A DNA stretch of 64,000 nucleotides from Citrobacter amalonaticus (GTDB taxonomy: Bacteria; Pseudomonadota; Gammaproteobacteria; Enterobacterales; Enterobacteriaceae). The stretch is taken from the NCBI RefSeq assembly GCF_018252635.1, contig NZ_JAGTXM010000002.1:700962-764961 (forward strand), given 5' to 3'. Positions within the stretch are counted from its first letter, which is position 1. Each line of letters starts with the position of its first letter. The translations under genes were made by a program, and so were the position numbers. Positions 17,026-25,121 of this stretch are shown in pieces. The notes under the pieces are model-generated. The model was not told where the DNA came from. It saw only the letters and a list, made by a program, of their open reading frames with translations, and did no database searches.

Positions 17026-17897
17026 CGGAATGACTGCGGAGACGTCTGGTGAGCCGCCCGGAACACCCGACAAAAATAGCTGGTCTGCGCATACTGAAGT
17101 TTCCGGGCGATGCTGTCGATAGAGTTCGTCGGATCGCACAGCAACTCACTCGCCCGCTGCATTTTTTTCTGACTTACCCAGGTTTTAAAATTCACGCCCT
17201 GCCGTTTCTTAAAGAAGCGGCTAAAGTAGTTGGCGCTTAAACAGACATGCGCAGCCACCGACTCCAGCGTCAGTTCCTCATATAAGTGCTCATCAATATA
17301 GCGCAGCGCGGCGACCAGTTTCTTTTCATGGCGCGAAAGTTCCATTGCCGACAGGCGCAGGTCGCTCAACTGCACATCGGCAGTGTCTAACGTTTTACGC
17401 TGGACCGGGTGAAGATTATTAATAATAAACCTGAGCAGGTTTGCCGCCGCCATCAGATGATTATTTTCAACAATCGCAACCTGATTCCAGGCTGATTTAA
17501 TTTTGGGATCGAAAACCCACTGTCGATCGTCATCAATGACAATGGTTTTATATTCCGGATACTTTGCACGAACCTGACCACAAATAATAAATCCCAGCAG
17601 GTGCCCCTGACTAATTAACGGCATAGAGAAAAAGCTTAACCCTGCATGACAGCAGAGTATTCTGACTTTTTCTTCTTTTAACCCTTCAAAGGCACAATAT
17701 TTGTCACATTTGTGACAACTTTTTTGGTATTGCGGATGCGCGCGCAGTAATGAACAGAACGAATTAAAATTATGACAGGCAGAAATTTCCCGACCATGAA
17801 TGTCCACAACCACGGCAGCAAGTCCTGTGGCCTTAGAAAACACCTCTGCCAGTGAATAAAAAGTGTGTAAGACATCGTCCTGATTATGCTGAGGCAC
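17004..17897 (-). CDS. PocR-like AraC-family regulator
   Basis: About 297 residues, laid out like Salmonella PocR: an N-terminal PocR sensory domain (roughly 10-170) with several Cys, then two AraC-type helix-turn-helix motifs (about 195-290; YFSRFFKKRQG and SIARKLQYAQTSYFCRVF). GTG at 17897 is preferred because GGAG lies six bases upstream; a longer reading from TTG at 17975 has no clear site. PocR senses 1,2-propanediol and activates cob/pdu genes in Salmonella. The position beside cobA suggests that this homologue activates the B12/mutase genes in response to another small ligand, possibly a pathway intermediate. Confidence 0.88.
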   Translation of the reverse strand: MPQHNQDDVLHTFYSLAEVFSKATGLAAVVVDIHGREISACHNFNSFCSLLRAHPQYQKSCHKCDKYCAFEGLKEEKVRILCCHAGLSFFSMPLISQGHLLGFIICGQVRAKYPEYKTIVIDDDRQWVFDPKIKSAWNQVAIVENNHLMAAANLLRFIINNLHPVQRKTLDTADVQLSDLRLSAMELSRHEKKLVAALRYIDEHLYEELTLESVAAHVCLSANYFSRFFKKRQGVNFKTWVSQKKMQRASELLCDPTNSIDSIARKLQYAQTSYFCRVFRAAHQTSPQSFRHEQLSL

Positions 17898-18109
17898 GTT
17901 CCGCTCCGTCAGTGGTCTGGATAACGTCGCTACTATGCTTAATTTATCCAGGTGAAAAAATGACCCTGACCGCAAAAAATAATCTCATTTATTCAGGTGA
18001 TTATGATCAAATTGCAAGAGTGGCGTCCTGTCTCCTCTACATCTTTCCCGTCACTGTTGTGACAACATTTCCCAAAGATTAACGAATCTTCACATCACTC
18101 TGTGAGTAT

Positions 18110-18163
18110 CATTTCAATTTGAAATGGCATTTTTATCATTATTTTCAATTAGTTATTTGAAAA
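18110..18163. promoter_or_regulatory. Two inverted repeats upstream of the acid-sugar operon (candidate DeoR operators)
   Basis: CATTTCAA-T-TTGAAATG (18110-18126) and TTTTCAA-N8-TTGAAAA (18142-18163) share the half-site TTTCAA/TTGAAA. A TATAAT follows at 18175-18180. They lie 107-160 bases before the kinase gene. DeoR/GlpR proteins bind such repeats, and the operon encodes one. The remaining gap (17898-18269) shows nothing else firm; TGTGA-N6-TCATG at 18190-18205 is a weak CRP-like match. Confidence 0.5.
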
Positions 18164-18269
18164 CAATTCAATTTTATAATGTGTTTATTTGTGAGAATCA
18201 TCATGTGAATGTGAAACGCCCTCCTGAATAATGGACGCAATTACCAGACAATCTGAACGGAGTGGATGT

Positions 18270-19535
18270 ATGCCCGTCACGACAGGTGTTATCGCCGACG
18301 ACTTTACTGGCGCAACGGATATCGCAAGTTTTATGGCTGAACAAGGCTGGCGGGTCGCGCTGTTGCCCGGAATGCCAGACGCCGCACAGCGGTGGGATGA
18401 AGAGGTCGATGCGATTGTCATCTCGCTTAAAAGCCGTTCTCTGCCGGCTGACCAGGCCATCGATCAGTCATTACGCTGCTGGCAATGGCTGCGCAACGCG
18501 GCTCGCGCACAGCAGATTTACTTTAAATATTGTTCCACTTTTGATTCCACCCCGGACGGCAATATCGGTCCTGTCAGCGATGCGCTGATGGATGCGATGC
18601 ACGCGCCGTACATCATTCACTGTCCTGCCCTGCCGCAAAACGGACGCACGGTGATCCACGGTCATCTGTTTGTGAACGGCGTATTGCTGAACGAATCCGG
18701 CATGGAGAAACATCCGCTCAACCCGATGACCGATGCGAACCTGATTCGTCTGCTCGCGGCGCAAACGACCCGCACCGTCGGGCGCATTGACCTCAGCACA
18801 ATTCAAAAAGGTGTGGAAGCGGTCACTCACGCGCTGGACCGCTACCAGTCTGAAGGTGTACGTCACGTGATCGTGGATACCTTCAGCGAAGCCGATCTGC
18901 AAACCCTCGCTCAGGCCTTACGCCGTGCGCCATTGCTGGCGGGCGGTTCTGGTCTGGGAGGCGCACTGGCCGCTTGCGCCGCACCACAGCGTGGGCGGGA
19001 AGTGGCGCATCCTTTCCCGCTGCCGGCAAAAACGGTGGTTTTTTCCGGAAGTTGCTCCGCCATGAGCAACCGCCAGGTGAATCGCTACAAAGCACAGGCT
19101 ACCTCCCGTCAGCTTGACGTGGCGCGCTGCCTGGCAGACGCAGAGCGTTACAGCGATGAGCTGTCGCTGTGGGCAATGGCGCATGTCGATGATCCGTACG
19201 CGCCGTTGATTTACGCCACCCAGCCGCCAGAAGCGCTGAAACGTATTCAACAGGAGTACGGCGACCAGCAGGCCAGCCGGGCGATTGAACATACCTTTGC
19301 CAGGCTGACGGCCAAACTGCAGGCCGCGGGCGTGAACGGATTTATCGTCGCGGGCGGCGAAACCTCCGGTACCGTGGTGGAAGCGTTAAAGGTGAAGCGA
19401 CTGACGGTTGGAAAAGCGATCGCCCCCGGCGTCCCATGGGTGTTTTCCGCCGAGCCGCCGCTCGCGCTGGCGCTGAAGTCGGGCAACTTCGGTGATGAAG
19501 ACTTCTTTTTTACCGCGCAGGAGTATGCATCATGA
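18270..19535 (+). CDS. Four-carbon acid sugar kinase (DUF1537, OtnK/LtnK family)
   Basis: 421 residues. The N-terminal VIADDFTGATD motif (7-17) belongs to the sugar-binding domain. The C-terminal VAGGETSGTV motif belongs to the nucleotide-binding domain. DUF1537 kinases phosphorylate 3-oxo-tetronate or D-threonate at C4. CGGAG lies seven bases before the ATG at 18270; an in-frame ATG at 18231 lacks one. It is the first gene of an eight-gene operon and its stop overlaps the aldolase start (ATGA). Overall similarity suggests OtnK (3-oxo-tetronate kinase), but the acid-sugar stereochemistry cannot be read from sequence. Confidence 0.88.
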   Translation: MPVTTGVIADDFTGATDIASFMAEQGWRVALLPGMPDAAQRWDEEVDAIVISLKSRSLPADQAIDQSLRCWQWLRNAARAQQIYFKYCSTFDSTPDGNIGPVSDALMDAMHAPYIIHCPALPQNGRTVIHGHLFVNGVLLNESGMEKHPLNPMTDANLIRLLAAQTTRTVGRIDLSTIQKGVEAVTHALDRYQSEGVRHVIVDTFSEADLQTLAQALRRAPLLAGGSGLGGALAACAAPQRGREVAHPFPLPAKTVVFSGSCSAMSNRQVNRYKAQATSRQLDVARCLADAERYSDELSLWAMAHVDDPYAPLIYATQPPEALKRIQQEYGDQQASRAIEHTFARLTAKLQAAGVNGFIVAGGETSGTVVEALKVKRLTVGKAIAPGVPWVFSAEPPLALALKSGNFGDEDFFFTAQEYAS

Positions 19536-20176
19536 GTCAGCTTAACGAACAGCAACTCCGTGAACAGCTGGTGCATTACGGTCGCTCCCTGTTTATGCGC
19601 GGTTTCAGCAGCGGTGGTTCGGGTAACCTGAGCGTAAGGCTGTCGGACGGCGGCTATCTGGTCACACCGACCAACTCCTGTCTGGGAGAACTGGACGCCG
19701 CTACGCTCAGTAAACTGGATGCCAACGGCGTTCACCTGAGCGGTGACAAACCGTCAAAAGAAGTGCCCATGCACCTGGCCTGGTACCGTCATCGTCCGAC
19801 TTGCGGCGCGGTGGTCCATCTGCATTCACCGTGGCTGACTGCCCTTTCCTGTCTGCCGTGCAGCACACCGGAAAACTGTCTACCGCCGTTAACGCCGTAC
19901 TACGTGATGCGCGTCGGGCAGTTGCCACTGTTGCCCTATTTCAAACCTGGCCATGAAGGTATTGCCAGCGCACTCAGTGAGATTGCGGCTGACCATACCG
20001 CCGCACTCCTGGCAAATCATGGTCCAGTTGTCAGTGGTCGCTCACTTCGTGAGGCGGTATTTAATGCCGAAGAGCTGGAAGACAGCGCCCGTATCTGGCT
20101 GACCTTAAAGCCCCTCGGCTACGTGCCGCTAACGGCGGAAGCGGTGGCTGAACTCGAACAATCCCGGCGAACATGA
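19532..20176 (+). CDS. Class II aldolase, 3-oxo-tetronate 4-phosphate decarboxylase family (OtnC/LtnC)
   Basis: 214 residues, class II aldolase/adducin fold. The zinc ligands are visible as H96-L-H98 and H163 (in ANHGPVVSG), with the catalytic acidic residue probably Glu77. The phosphate-binding GSGNLS motif is at 29-34. OtnC/LtnC members decarboxylate 3-oxo-tetronate 4-phosphate to dihydroxyacetone phosphate and CO2. This would be the step after the kinase, with which it overlaps by four bases. A fuculose- or ribulose-phosphate aldolase role is less likely given the kinase partner. Confidence 0.87.
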   Translation: MSQLNEQQLREQLVHYGRSLFMRGFSSGGSGNLSVRLSDGGYLVTPTNSCLGELDAATLSKLDANGVHLSGDKPSKEVPMHLAWYRHRPTCGAVVHLHSPWLTALSCLPCSTPENCLPPLTPYYVMRVGQLPLLPYFKPGHEGIASALSEIAADHTAALLANHGPVVSGRSLREAVFNAEELEDSARIWLTLKPLGYVPLTAEAVAELEQSRRT

Positions 20177-20182
20177 GGTGAG

Positions 20183-20992
20183 ATGATGATCCCCGAACAA
20201 CGACGTGATTTTATCTACCGCTACGTGCATGAAAAAAATGTCGCCTCGTTTAATGAACTGGCGGACCTGATGAGCGTGTCGCATATGACCGTGCGGCGCG
20301 ATATTCAGTTACTGGAAGAAGAAGGAAAAGTCATCTCGATCAACGGCGGGGTGAAACTCAACAATCTGCTGAAATCGGAGCTGCCGTGGCGGGAAAAAGC
20401 CGAGTTGCATCATGAGGTGAAGCGGCGGATGGGGCAACTTGCCGCCATGCTGATAGAGCCCGGGCAAACACTGTATCTGGATGCGGGAACGTCGTTATTT
20501 GAAGTAGCGAAAGCCGTCGCCGCCAGCCATTGCTTTAACCTGACGGTGGTGACAAACGATTTCTCCATCAGCCACTATCTGATGGACATGCCACACATCA
20601 CGCTGTACCACACCGGAGGACTGGTGGATCAGCGTAACCGTTCCTGCCTCGGGAAAAGCGCCGCCAGTTTTCTGCACACGATAAATATCGACGTGGCGTT
20701 TCTCAGCTCCTCCTCGTGGGATATCGAGCGCGGTATGTCGACCCCCAGCGAGGGCAAAGCCTCGGTGAAAGAGGCGGTGCTTACCGTCTCCCGCCGTCGG
20801 GTGCTGGTTTGCGACAGCAGTAAATTTGGCAAATACGGGATGTTTCATATCTGCTCTCTGAATCAACTGACCGACATTATTTCGGATAACCGGTTGCCCG
20901 ACGTGGCGCAGGACAGCATTGCCAGTCAGGGCGTGAAACTGCATCTGGTTGATTGCCAGGAGGGAACGCATCATGCTGAAGTTAGCGGCTAA
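20183..20992 (+). CDS. DeoR/GlpR-family transcriptional regulator
   Basis: 269 residues. The N-terminal DeoR helix-turn-helix (about 5-60; DLMSVSHMTVRRDIQ) is followed by a sugar-phosphate-binding DeoRC domain. Of two adjacent ATGs, the second (20186) has better spacing from AGGTG, so the protein may be one residue shorter. Placed inside the operon, it probably represses it until a phosphorylated intermediate accumulates. Candidate operators lie at 18110-18163. It overlaps the next gene by 20 bases. Confidence 0.9.
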   Translation: MMIPEQRRDFIYRYVHEKNVASFNELADLMSVSHMTVRRDIQLLEEEGKVISINGGVKLNNLLKSELPWREKAELHHEVKRRMGQLAAMLIEPGQTLYLDAGTSLFEVAKAVAASHCFNLTVVTNDFSISHYLMDMPHITLYHTGGLVDQRNRSCLGKSAASFLHTINIDVAFLSSSSWDIERGMSTPSEGKASVKEAVLTVSRRRVLVCDSSKFGKYGMFHICSLNQLTDIISDNRLPDVAQDSIASQGVKLHLVDCQEGTHHAEVSG

Positions 20993-21749
20993 TCTCGACT
21001 GGCTGTTTTGCGAACGGCCCATTGCGGCGCGCTTTCAGGCCGCAAAGGCGGCGGGTTTCCACGGTGTTGAAGGGCTGTTTCTCTGGCAGCATCCGCTGGA
21101 TGTGCTACTGGCGGCACAGCGGGAAACCGGCCTGCCGGTAGCGTTGATGAATGCGCCAGCCGGTAACTGGCAGGCCGGCGAACGCGGGCTGGCCTCCCTG
21201 CCGGATCGTGACGAGGCGTTTCATCGCAGTCTGCTGATTGCCCGCGATTACGCCACGGCACTGGGCTGTCGCAAGGTGCACGTCATGGCCGGACTGCGCG
21301 TGGCCGGACATTCCACCAACGCCCAGCATGAGCGTTTAACCGAGCGACTGCGTATCGCCTGCGACGTCATGGTCGAGGCCGATATCGACGTGCTGATTGA
21401 ACCGCTAAATCAGGAAGATATGCCTGGTTATTTCGTCGACAACTTCCCACTGGCTGAAAGACTTATTCGCGACGTGGGCAGAAAAAATATCGGCTTACAG
21501 TTTGATATTTACCATTGCCAAAAAATACACGGCAATGTTGCGCATCTTATTGACCATTATTTACCAATTATTAAACACTTCCAGATTGCTTCTGTGCCCG
21601 GTCGCCATGAACCGGGAACAGGAGAATTAAACGAAGCATGGCTCTTTGATTTTATTAAACAGACAGGTTATCAGGGCTGGATCGGTTGTGAGTATAAACC
21701 GTCAACACCAGGGCCCGAATCGTTACGCTGGATGACACCGTACTTATAA
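20973..21749 (+). CDS. Hydroxypyruvate-isomerase-like TIM barrel, 2-oxo-tetronate isomerase family (OtnI/Hyi)
   Basis: 258 residues, the same length as E. coli Hyi and OtnI. Metal-binding acidic residues appear in IEPLN, QFDIYH and GCEYKP, the pattern of the AP-endonuclease-2-like sugar isomerases. OtnI interconverts 2-oxo- and 3-oxo-tetronate; Hyi acts on hydroxypyruvate. Beside an OtnK-type kinase, the OtnI role is more likely. AGGAGG stands eight bases before the ATG at 20973, so the in-frame start at 20949 was not used. Confidence 0.87.
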   Translation: MLKLAANLDWLFCERPIAARFQAAKAAGFHGVEGLFLWQHPLDVLLAAQRETGLPVALMNAPAGNWQAGERGLASLPDRDEAFHRSLLIARDYATALGCRKVHVMAGLRVAGHSTNAQHERLTERLRIACDVMVEADIDVLIEPLNQEDMPGYFVDNFPLAERLIRDVGRKNIGLQFDIYHCQKIHGNVAHLIDHYLPIIKHFQIASVPGRHEPGTGELNEAWLFDFIKQTGYQGWIGCEYKPSTPGPESLRWMTPYL

Positions 21750-21785
21750 TTTTAATATCTCTGTACCGGAAAACCGGAGGAACAC

Positions 21786-22595
21786 ATGTCGGATACTGTT
21801 ATTATCTCGCTGGCACCCGTTGCCGCGGATTGCCCCAGAGTTATACCCGAAGAACTGGCACAAGAAATATTGGCCAGTGTCGAACATGGTGCGGCCATCG
21901 TGCATTTACACGTTCGTGATAAGCAAGGTCGCCTGACGTCAGACACCACCGATTTTCAGGCGACGATCGACCACGTCATGCGCCATTCTGACCTGATTAT
22001 ACAGGCCTCCACCGGTGGCGTCTCTGCCATGTCGATTGCCGAGCGCTGTGCGCCGCTGAACTGTCCCGGCGTCGAAATGGCATCGCTGAACGTCGGTTCC
22101 GTTAACCTCGGCGACGCCGTCTACTTTAATCCCGGACCGGACGTCGAATATTGTTCACAACAAATAACCCAACGCGGCATTATTCCTGAATTTGAAGTCT
22201 TTGAAATTGGGATGATTAATAACATTCTGGCGCTGGAAGAAAAAATACCGTTCAGAAAACCCATGTTATTTAATATTGTGCTTGGACACCGTGGAAGTTC
22301 GCCGGCGACGGTTGATGCGTTAATTGCCTTGCGTAGCATGATTCCACGCGATGCTTTATGGGGAATTACCCATTTTGGCCGCCACAATTTCGATATTATT
22401 GCAGCAGCGGTCGGCATGGGTGCCAGTGAAGTCAGAATTGGTTTTGAAGACAGTTATTATTTAAGCGCCGAAGAGAAAGCTCAACATAATTATCAGCAGG
22501 TTGCCAAACTCGCCACGCTTATTCGCAGTATGGATAAAAAGGTCGCCACGCCGGATATTGCGCGGCAAATGTTAGCTATTCCACCACGGCAGTAG
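21786..22595 (+). CDS. BKACE-family beta-keto acid cleavage enzyme (DUF849)
   Basis: 269 residues, a TIM barrel of the 3-keto-5-aminohexanoate cleavage (Kce) family. Zinc ligands H40-L-H42 (in HLHVRD) and Glu221 (in GFED), the S-T-G-G motif at 75-78, and Glu140 are all present. Family members condense a beta-keto acid with acetyl-CoA, giving acetoacetate and a new CoA ester. The substrate here is unknown. The neighbouring enzymes handle 3-oxo-tetronate, itself a beta-keto acid, which makes it a candidate. Several stretches (21490-22350) are more AT-rich than the rest of the operon. GGAGG lies six bases before the ATG. Confidence 0.87.
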   Translation: MSDTVIISLAPVAADCPRVIPEELAQEILASVEHGAAIVHLHVRDKQGRLTSDTTDFQATIDHVMRHSDLIIQASTGGVSAMSIAERCAPLNCPGVEMASLNVGSVNLGDAVYFNPGPDVEYCSQQITQRGIIPEFEVFEIGMINNILALEEKIPFRKPMLFNIVLGHRGSSPATVDALIALRSMIPRDALWGITHFGRHNFDIIAAAVGMGASEVRIGFEDSYYLSAEEKAQHNYQQVAKLATLIRSMDKKVATPDIARQMLAIPPRQ

Positions 22596-22619
22596 TAACG
22601 AGAGAAAGGACATTTCATC

Positions 22620-23966
22620 ATGACTATCACGACCGTTATTCACAAAACCGGACTGGGCGTCTGTATCGCCGGTGGCGCACTGGCGGCTATTGGCGCGCTG
22701 ATGCAGTCTCCCGCCCTCTGGCAGCCGGGGCTGGTGATGCTGACGGTAGGCTTCGCGGCAGGCGCGGGCTACTGGACAAATCTTCGCAGCTATCAGTTTA
22801 CCCTGTGGATCATCGCCGGCTTTGTTGCGGCGATGACCTGGTCAACCGATCTGATCGTCTGGGGCGGATTCAACATCACCCATAAATGGATCGTCTTTTT
22901 AGTGATCCAGGCGACCATGTTCAGCATGGGCACTAAACTCACGATCCAGGACTTTATCGACGTCGCTAAAATGCCATGGGCGGTGTTTATCGGCACCTTC
23001 TGTCATTTCGTCATCATGCCTCTGCTTGGCCTGAGCATTACGTTGATCTTCGACTTCCCACCGGAAGTCGCGGTAGGCATTCTGCTGATTGGCTCCTGCC
23101 CCAGCGGGCTCTCTTCCACCGTCATGGTATATATCGCAAACGCCAACCTGGCGCTGGCGGTCTCTATTGCCGCTGTCTCAACGCTGGCGGCGACGGTCAT
23201 GACCCCGCTGTGGGTGAATCTGCTGGCGGGTTCGATGATCGACATCCAGCTCACGGCGATGGTGATGGACGTCGTGAAAATCGTACTGATCCCGATTGGC
23301 GCAGCGATTTTACATGACTACCTGAAAACCTACGCCGGTGTGCAGGGTCGTCGAACCGTGCAAATTCTTGCCGGGATCAGCGCCATCTGGCTGCTGTATA
23401 TGATTGCCGGCGGCTGGGACTCACTGTTTGGCAGCGCCAGCGCCGACGCGCAAATGTATGCGGTGGTGCTGAACTTTGTGGCGGGTGGGATCATCTGGGC
23501 GCTGTTCTATAACTGGCTGTATGGACGTGTGGACGGCGTTAAGAAGATCATGCCGACTATCTCGATGATGGGCATCATTTTCTTCACCACCACGGCGGCA
23601 GCGGCCGGGCGCGACAATCTGGTTCAGGTCGGCTTCCTGCTCTGCTTCGCCATGCTAATGCACAACCTCGGCGGCTTCCTGATTGGCTATCTGATGAGCC
23701 GCTGGATCTTCCGTATGGATGTCCAGTCAGCGCGAACGGTGGCCTTCGAAGTCGGTCTGCAAAACGGCGGGATGGCATCAGGTCTTGCCGCCGCCATGGG
23801 CAAACTGGCCACCGTTGGTCTCGCCTCTGCGGTCATGACGCCGCTTGGCAACGTCAGCGGCTCGCTGCTGGCTAACTACTGGCGCAAAAAGGATGCCCGA
23901 CAGGCGCAGGCCCAGAGCGAGAGTTCGCCTGCTCAGCCGGTATCAGAACCTCTGTCAAAAGGATAA
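22620..23966 (+). CDS. BASS-family (bile acid:sodium symporter-like) transporter
   Basis: 448 residues and about eleven hydrophobic segments. The GLQNGGMASGLAAAM motif near residue 382 is typical of BASS proteins; the N-terminal roughly 85 residues carry extra helices. The C-terminal tail (about 425-448) is polar and disordered. Members move organic acids such as bile acids, pyruvate or pantoate with sodium. It is the only transporter in this operon and presumably imports the substrate, an organic acid. It begins 24 bases past the BKACE stop. Confidence 0.86.
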   Translation: MTITTVIHKTGLGVCIAGGALAAIGALMQSPALWQPGLVMLTVGFAAGAGYWTNLRSYQFTLWIIAGFVAAMTWSTDLIVWGGFNITHKWIVFLVIQATMFSMGTKLTIQDFIDVAKMPWAVFIGTFCHFVIMPLLGLSITLIFDFPPEVAVGILLIGSCPSGLSSTVMVYIANANLALAVSIAAVSTLAATVMTPLWVNLLAGSMIDIQLTAMVMDVVKIVLIPIGAAILHDYLKTYAGVQGRRTVQILAGISAIWLLYMIAGGWDSLFGSASADAQMYAVVLNFVAGGIIWALFYNWLYGRVDGVKKIMPTISMMGIIFFTTTAAAAGRDNLVQVGFLLCFAMLMHNLGGFLIGYLMSRWIFRMDVQSARTVAFEVGLQNGGMASGLAAAMGKLATVGLASAVMTPLGNVSGSLLANYWRKKDARQAQAQSESSPAQPVSEPLSKG

Positions 23967-23972
23967 CTTACA

Positions 23973-24392
23973 ATGATGACTCTAACCCAGGAACAGGCTC
24001 GACGCGCCGTAGACTGCGCGCTCGATCTCGCCGACACCCGTTATGCGCAACGTCCGCTCAGCGTGGCCGTGTGCGACGCCCACGGCGAGTTACTGAGCTT
24101 TGCCCGTATGGACAATGCCAAACTGTTGACCATTGAGCTGACGCAGCGTAAAGCGCGCACCAGCAGCCGTTTAGGCTGCACCACTCAGGCGTTTTTACAG
24201 CGTCTGCAAAACGAGGCGCTGGATATCAGCTACTTTGCTGACCCACGTTTTACCGCGCTGCCCGGCGGCGTACCGATTCTTCACAGCGGTAAATGTCTGG
24301 GGGCCGTCGCGGTGGGCGGACTGTCCGCGCAGGAAGATCACGATGCGGCCATGGCCGTTGCCGAATGTTTGCTCAAGGAGATCGCAGAATGA
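23973..24392 (+). CDS. GlcG/HbpS-like protein (DUF336)
   Basis: 139 residues, GlcG/HbpS family. The conserved AVCDAHGELLSFARMD (about 31-46) and LPGGVPI motifs are present. GlcG is encoded in glycolate operons with no firm function; HbpS binds haem; other members sit in propanediol or acid-sugar clusters. No signal peptide is visible, so it is probably cytoplasmic. It begins six bases past the transporter stop and overlaps the next gene by four bases. Confidence 0.82.
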   Translation: MMTLTQEQARRAVDCALDLADTRYAQRPLSVAVCDAHGELLSFARMDNAKLLTIELTQRKARTSSRLGCTTQAFLQRLQNEALDISYFADPRFTALPGGVPILHSGKCLGAVAVGGLSAQEDHDAAMAVAECLLKEIAE

Positions 24393-25045
24393 AAAAGATC
24401 GCTATGCTTCACACCAGCTCCGCCACGCTCGCCATGATGCAGCAACTGATCGGCGACATCATGCCAGAAGCGGACGTGATGCACCTCGTCGAAGAGTCGA
24501 TGATCAAGCAGGTGATGAAGGCCGGTGGCGTGACGCCGAACATTGCGGCACGCATTGCCGACTACGTTCACATAGCCGAAAAAGCGGATTGTGAGATTTT
24601 CATTACCGCCTGTTCGTCCATTGGCACAGCGGTTGAGCAGTGCCAGTTTATGACGCCGCTGCAACTTGCGCGTATCGACTGCGCAATGGTGGAAAAAGCC
24701 ATTAGCCTGGGTGAGAACATTGCCGTACTGGCCACCGTCGCCACGACCATGAAACCAACGCTGGAGTATGTCCAGCGCAAAGTGCAGGCCAGTGGTAAGC
24801 AATGCACCGTGACGCCAATATTGATGGAAGAGGCCTTCCATGCCCTGCTGGCGGGCGACATGGAAACCCACGATCGCATCGTCAGTGAAGGATTGCACAA
24901 CGCGTATAAACAGGCTGATGTGGTGATGCTGGCGCAGGCGTCGATGGCACGCGTTCTGCAGCAGCTTCCGTCTCCGCCCGTCCCGGTGATGACCTCTCCG
25001 GAAAGCGGCATCCGTTGGCTGAAAACGCTAGCCGCAAGCGAGTAA
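24389..25045 (+). CDS. Asp/Glu racemase-fold protein with a single catalytic Cys
   Basis: 218 residues, aspartate/glutamate/hydantoin racemase superfamily. Cys75 in T-A-C-S-S-I-G matches the first catalytic cysteine. The position of the second cysteine is occupied by LAQASMAR, with no Cys. Two-base racemisation is therefore unlikely; a decarboxylase, isomerase or hydrolase reaction is more plausible, as in other one-cysteine members of the fold. The ATG at 24389 overlaps the GlcG-like stop (ATGA); a longer in-frame reading from 24293 lies inside that gene. It is the last gene of the operon. Confidence 0.82.
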   Translation: MKKIAMLHTSSATLAMMQQLIGDIMPEADVMHLVEESMIKQVMKAGGVTPNIAARIADYVHIAEKADCEIFITACSSIGTAVEQCQFMTPLQLARIDCAMVEKAISLGENIAVLATVATTMKPTLEYVQRKVQASGKQCTVTPILMEEAFHALLAGDMETHDRIVSEGLHNAYKQADVVMLAQASMARVLQQLPSPPVPVMTSPESGIRWLKTLAASE

Positions 25046-25047
25046 GC

Positions 25048-25121
25048 GCCTGATGACGATGCTGGCGCATCTTAACAGGCCTACATCCGTAGGCCGGATA
25101 AGCGACAGCGCCATCCGGTAA
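25048..25121. repeat. REP/BIME pair at the right end of the island
   Basis: GCCTGATGACG...AACAGGCCTAC is followed by GTAGGCCGGATAAGCG...GCCATCCGG, two REP units in opposite orientation. They lie between the end of the acid-sugar operon and the convergent sucD/SdhX transcript. Confidence 0.9.
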
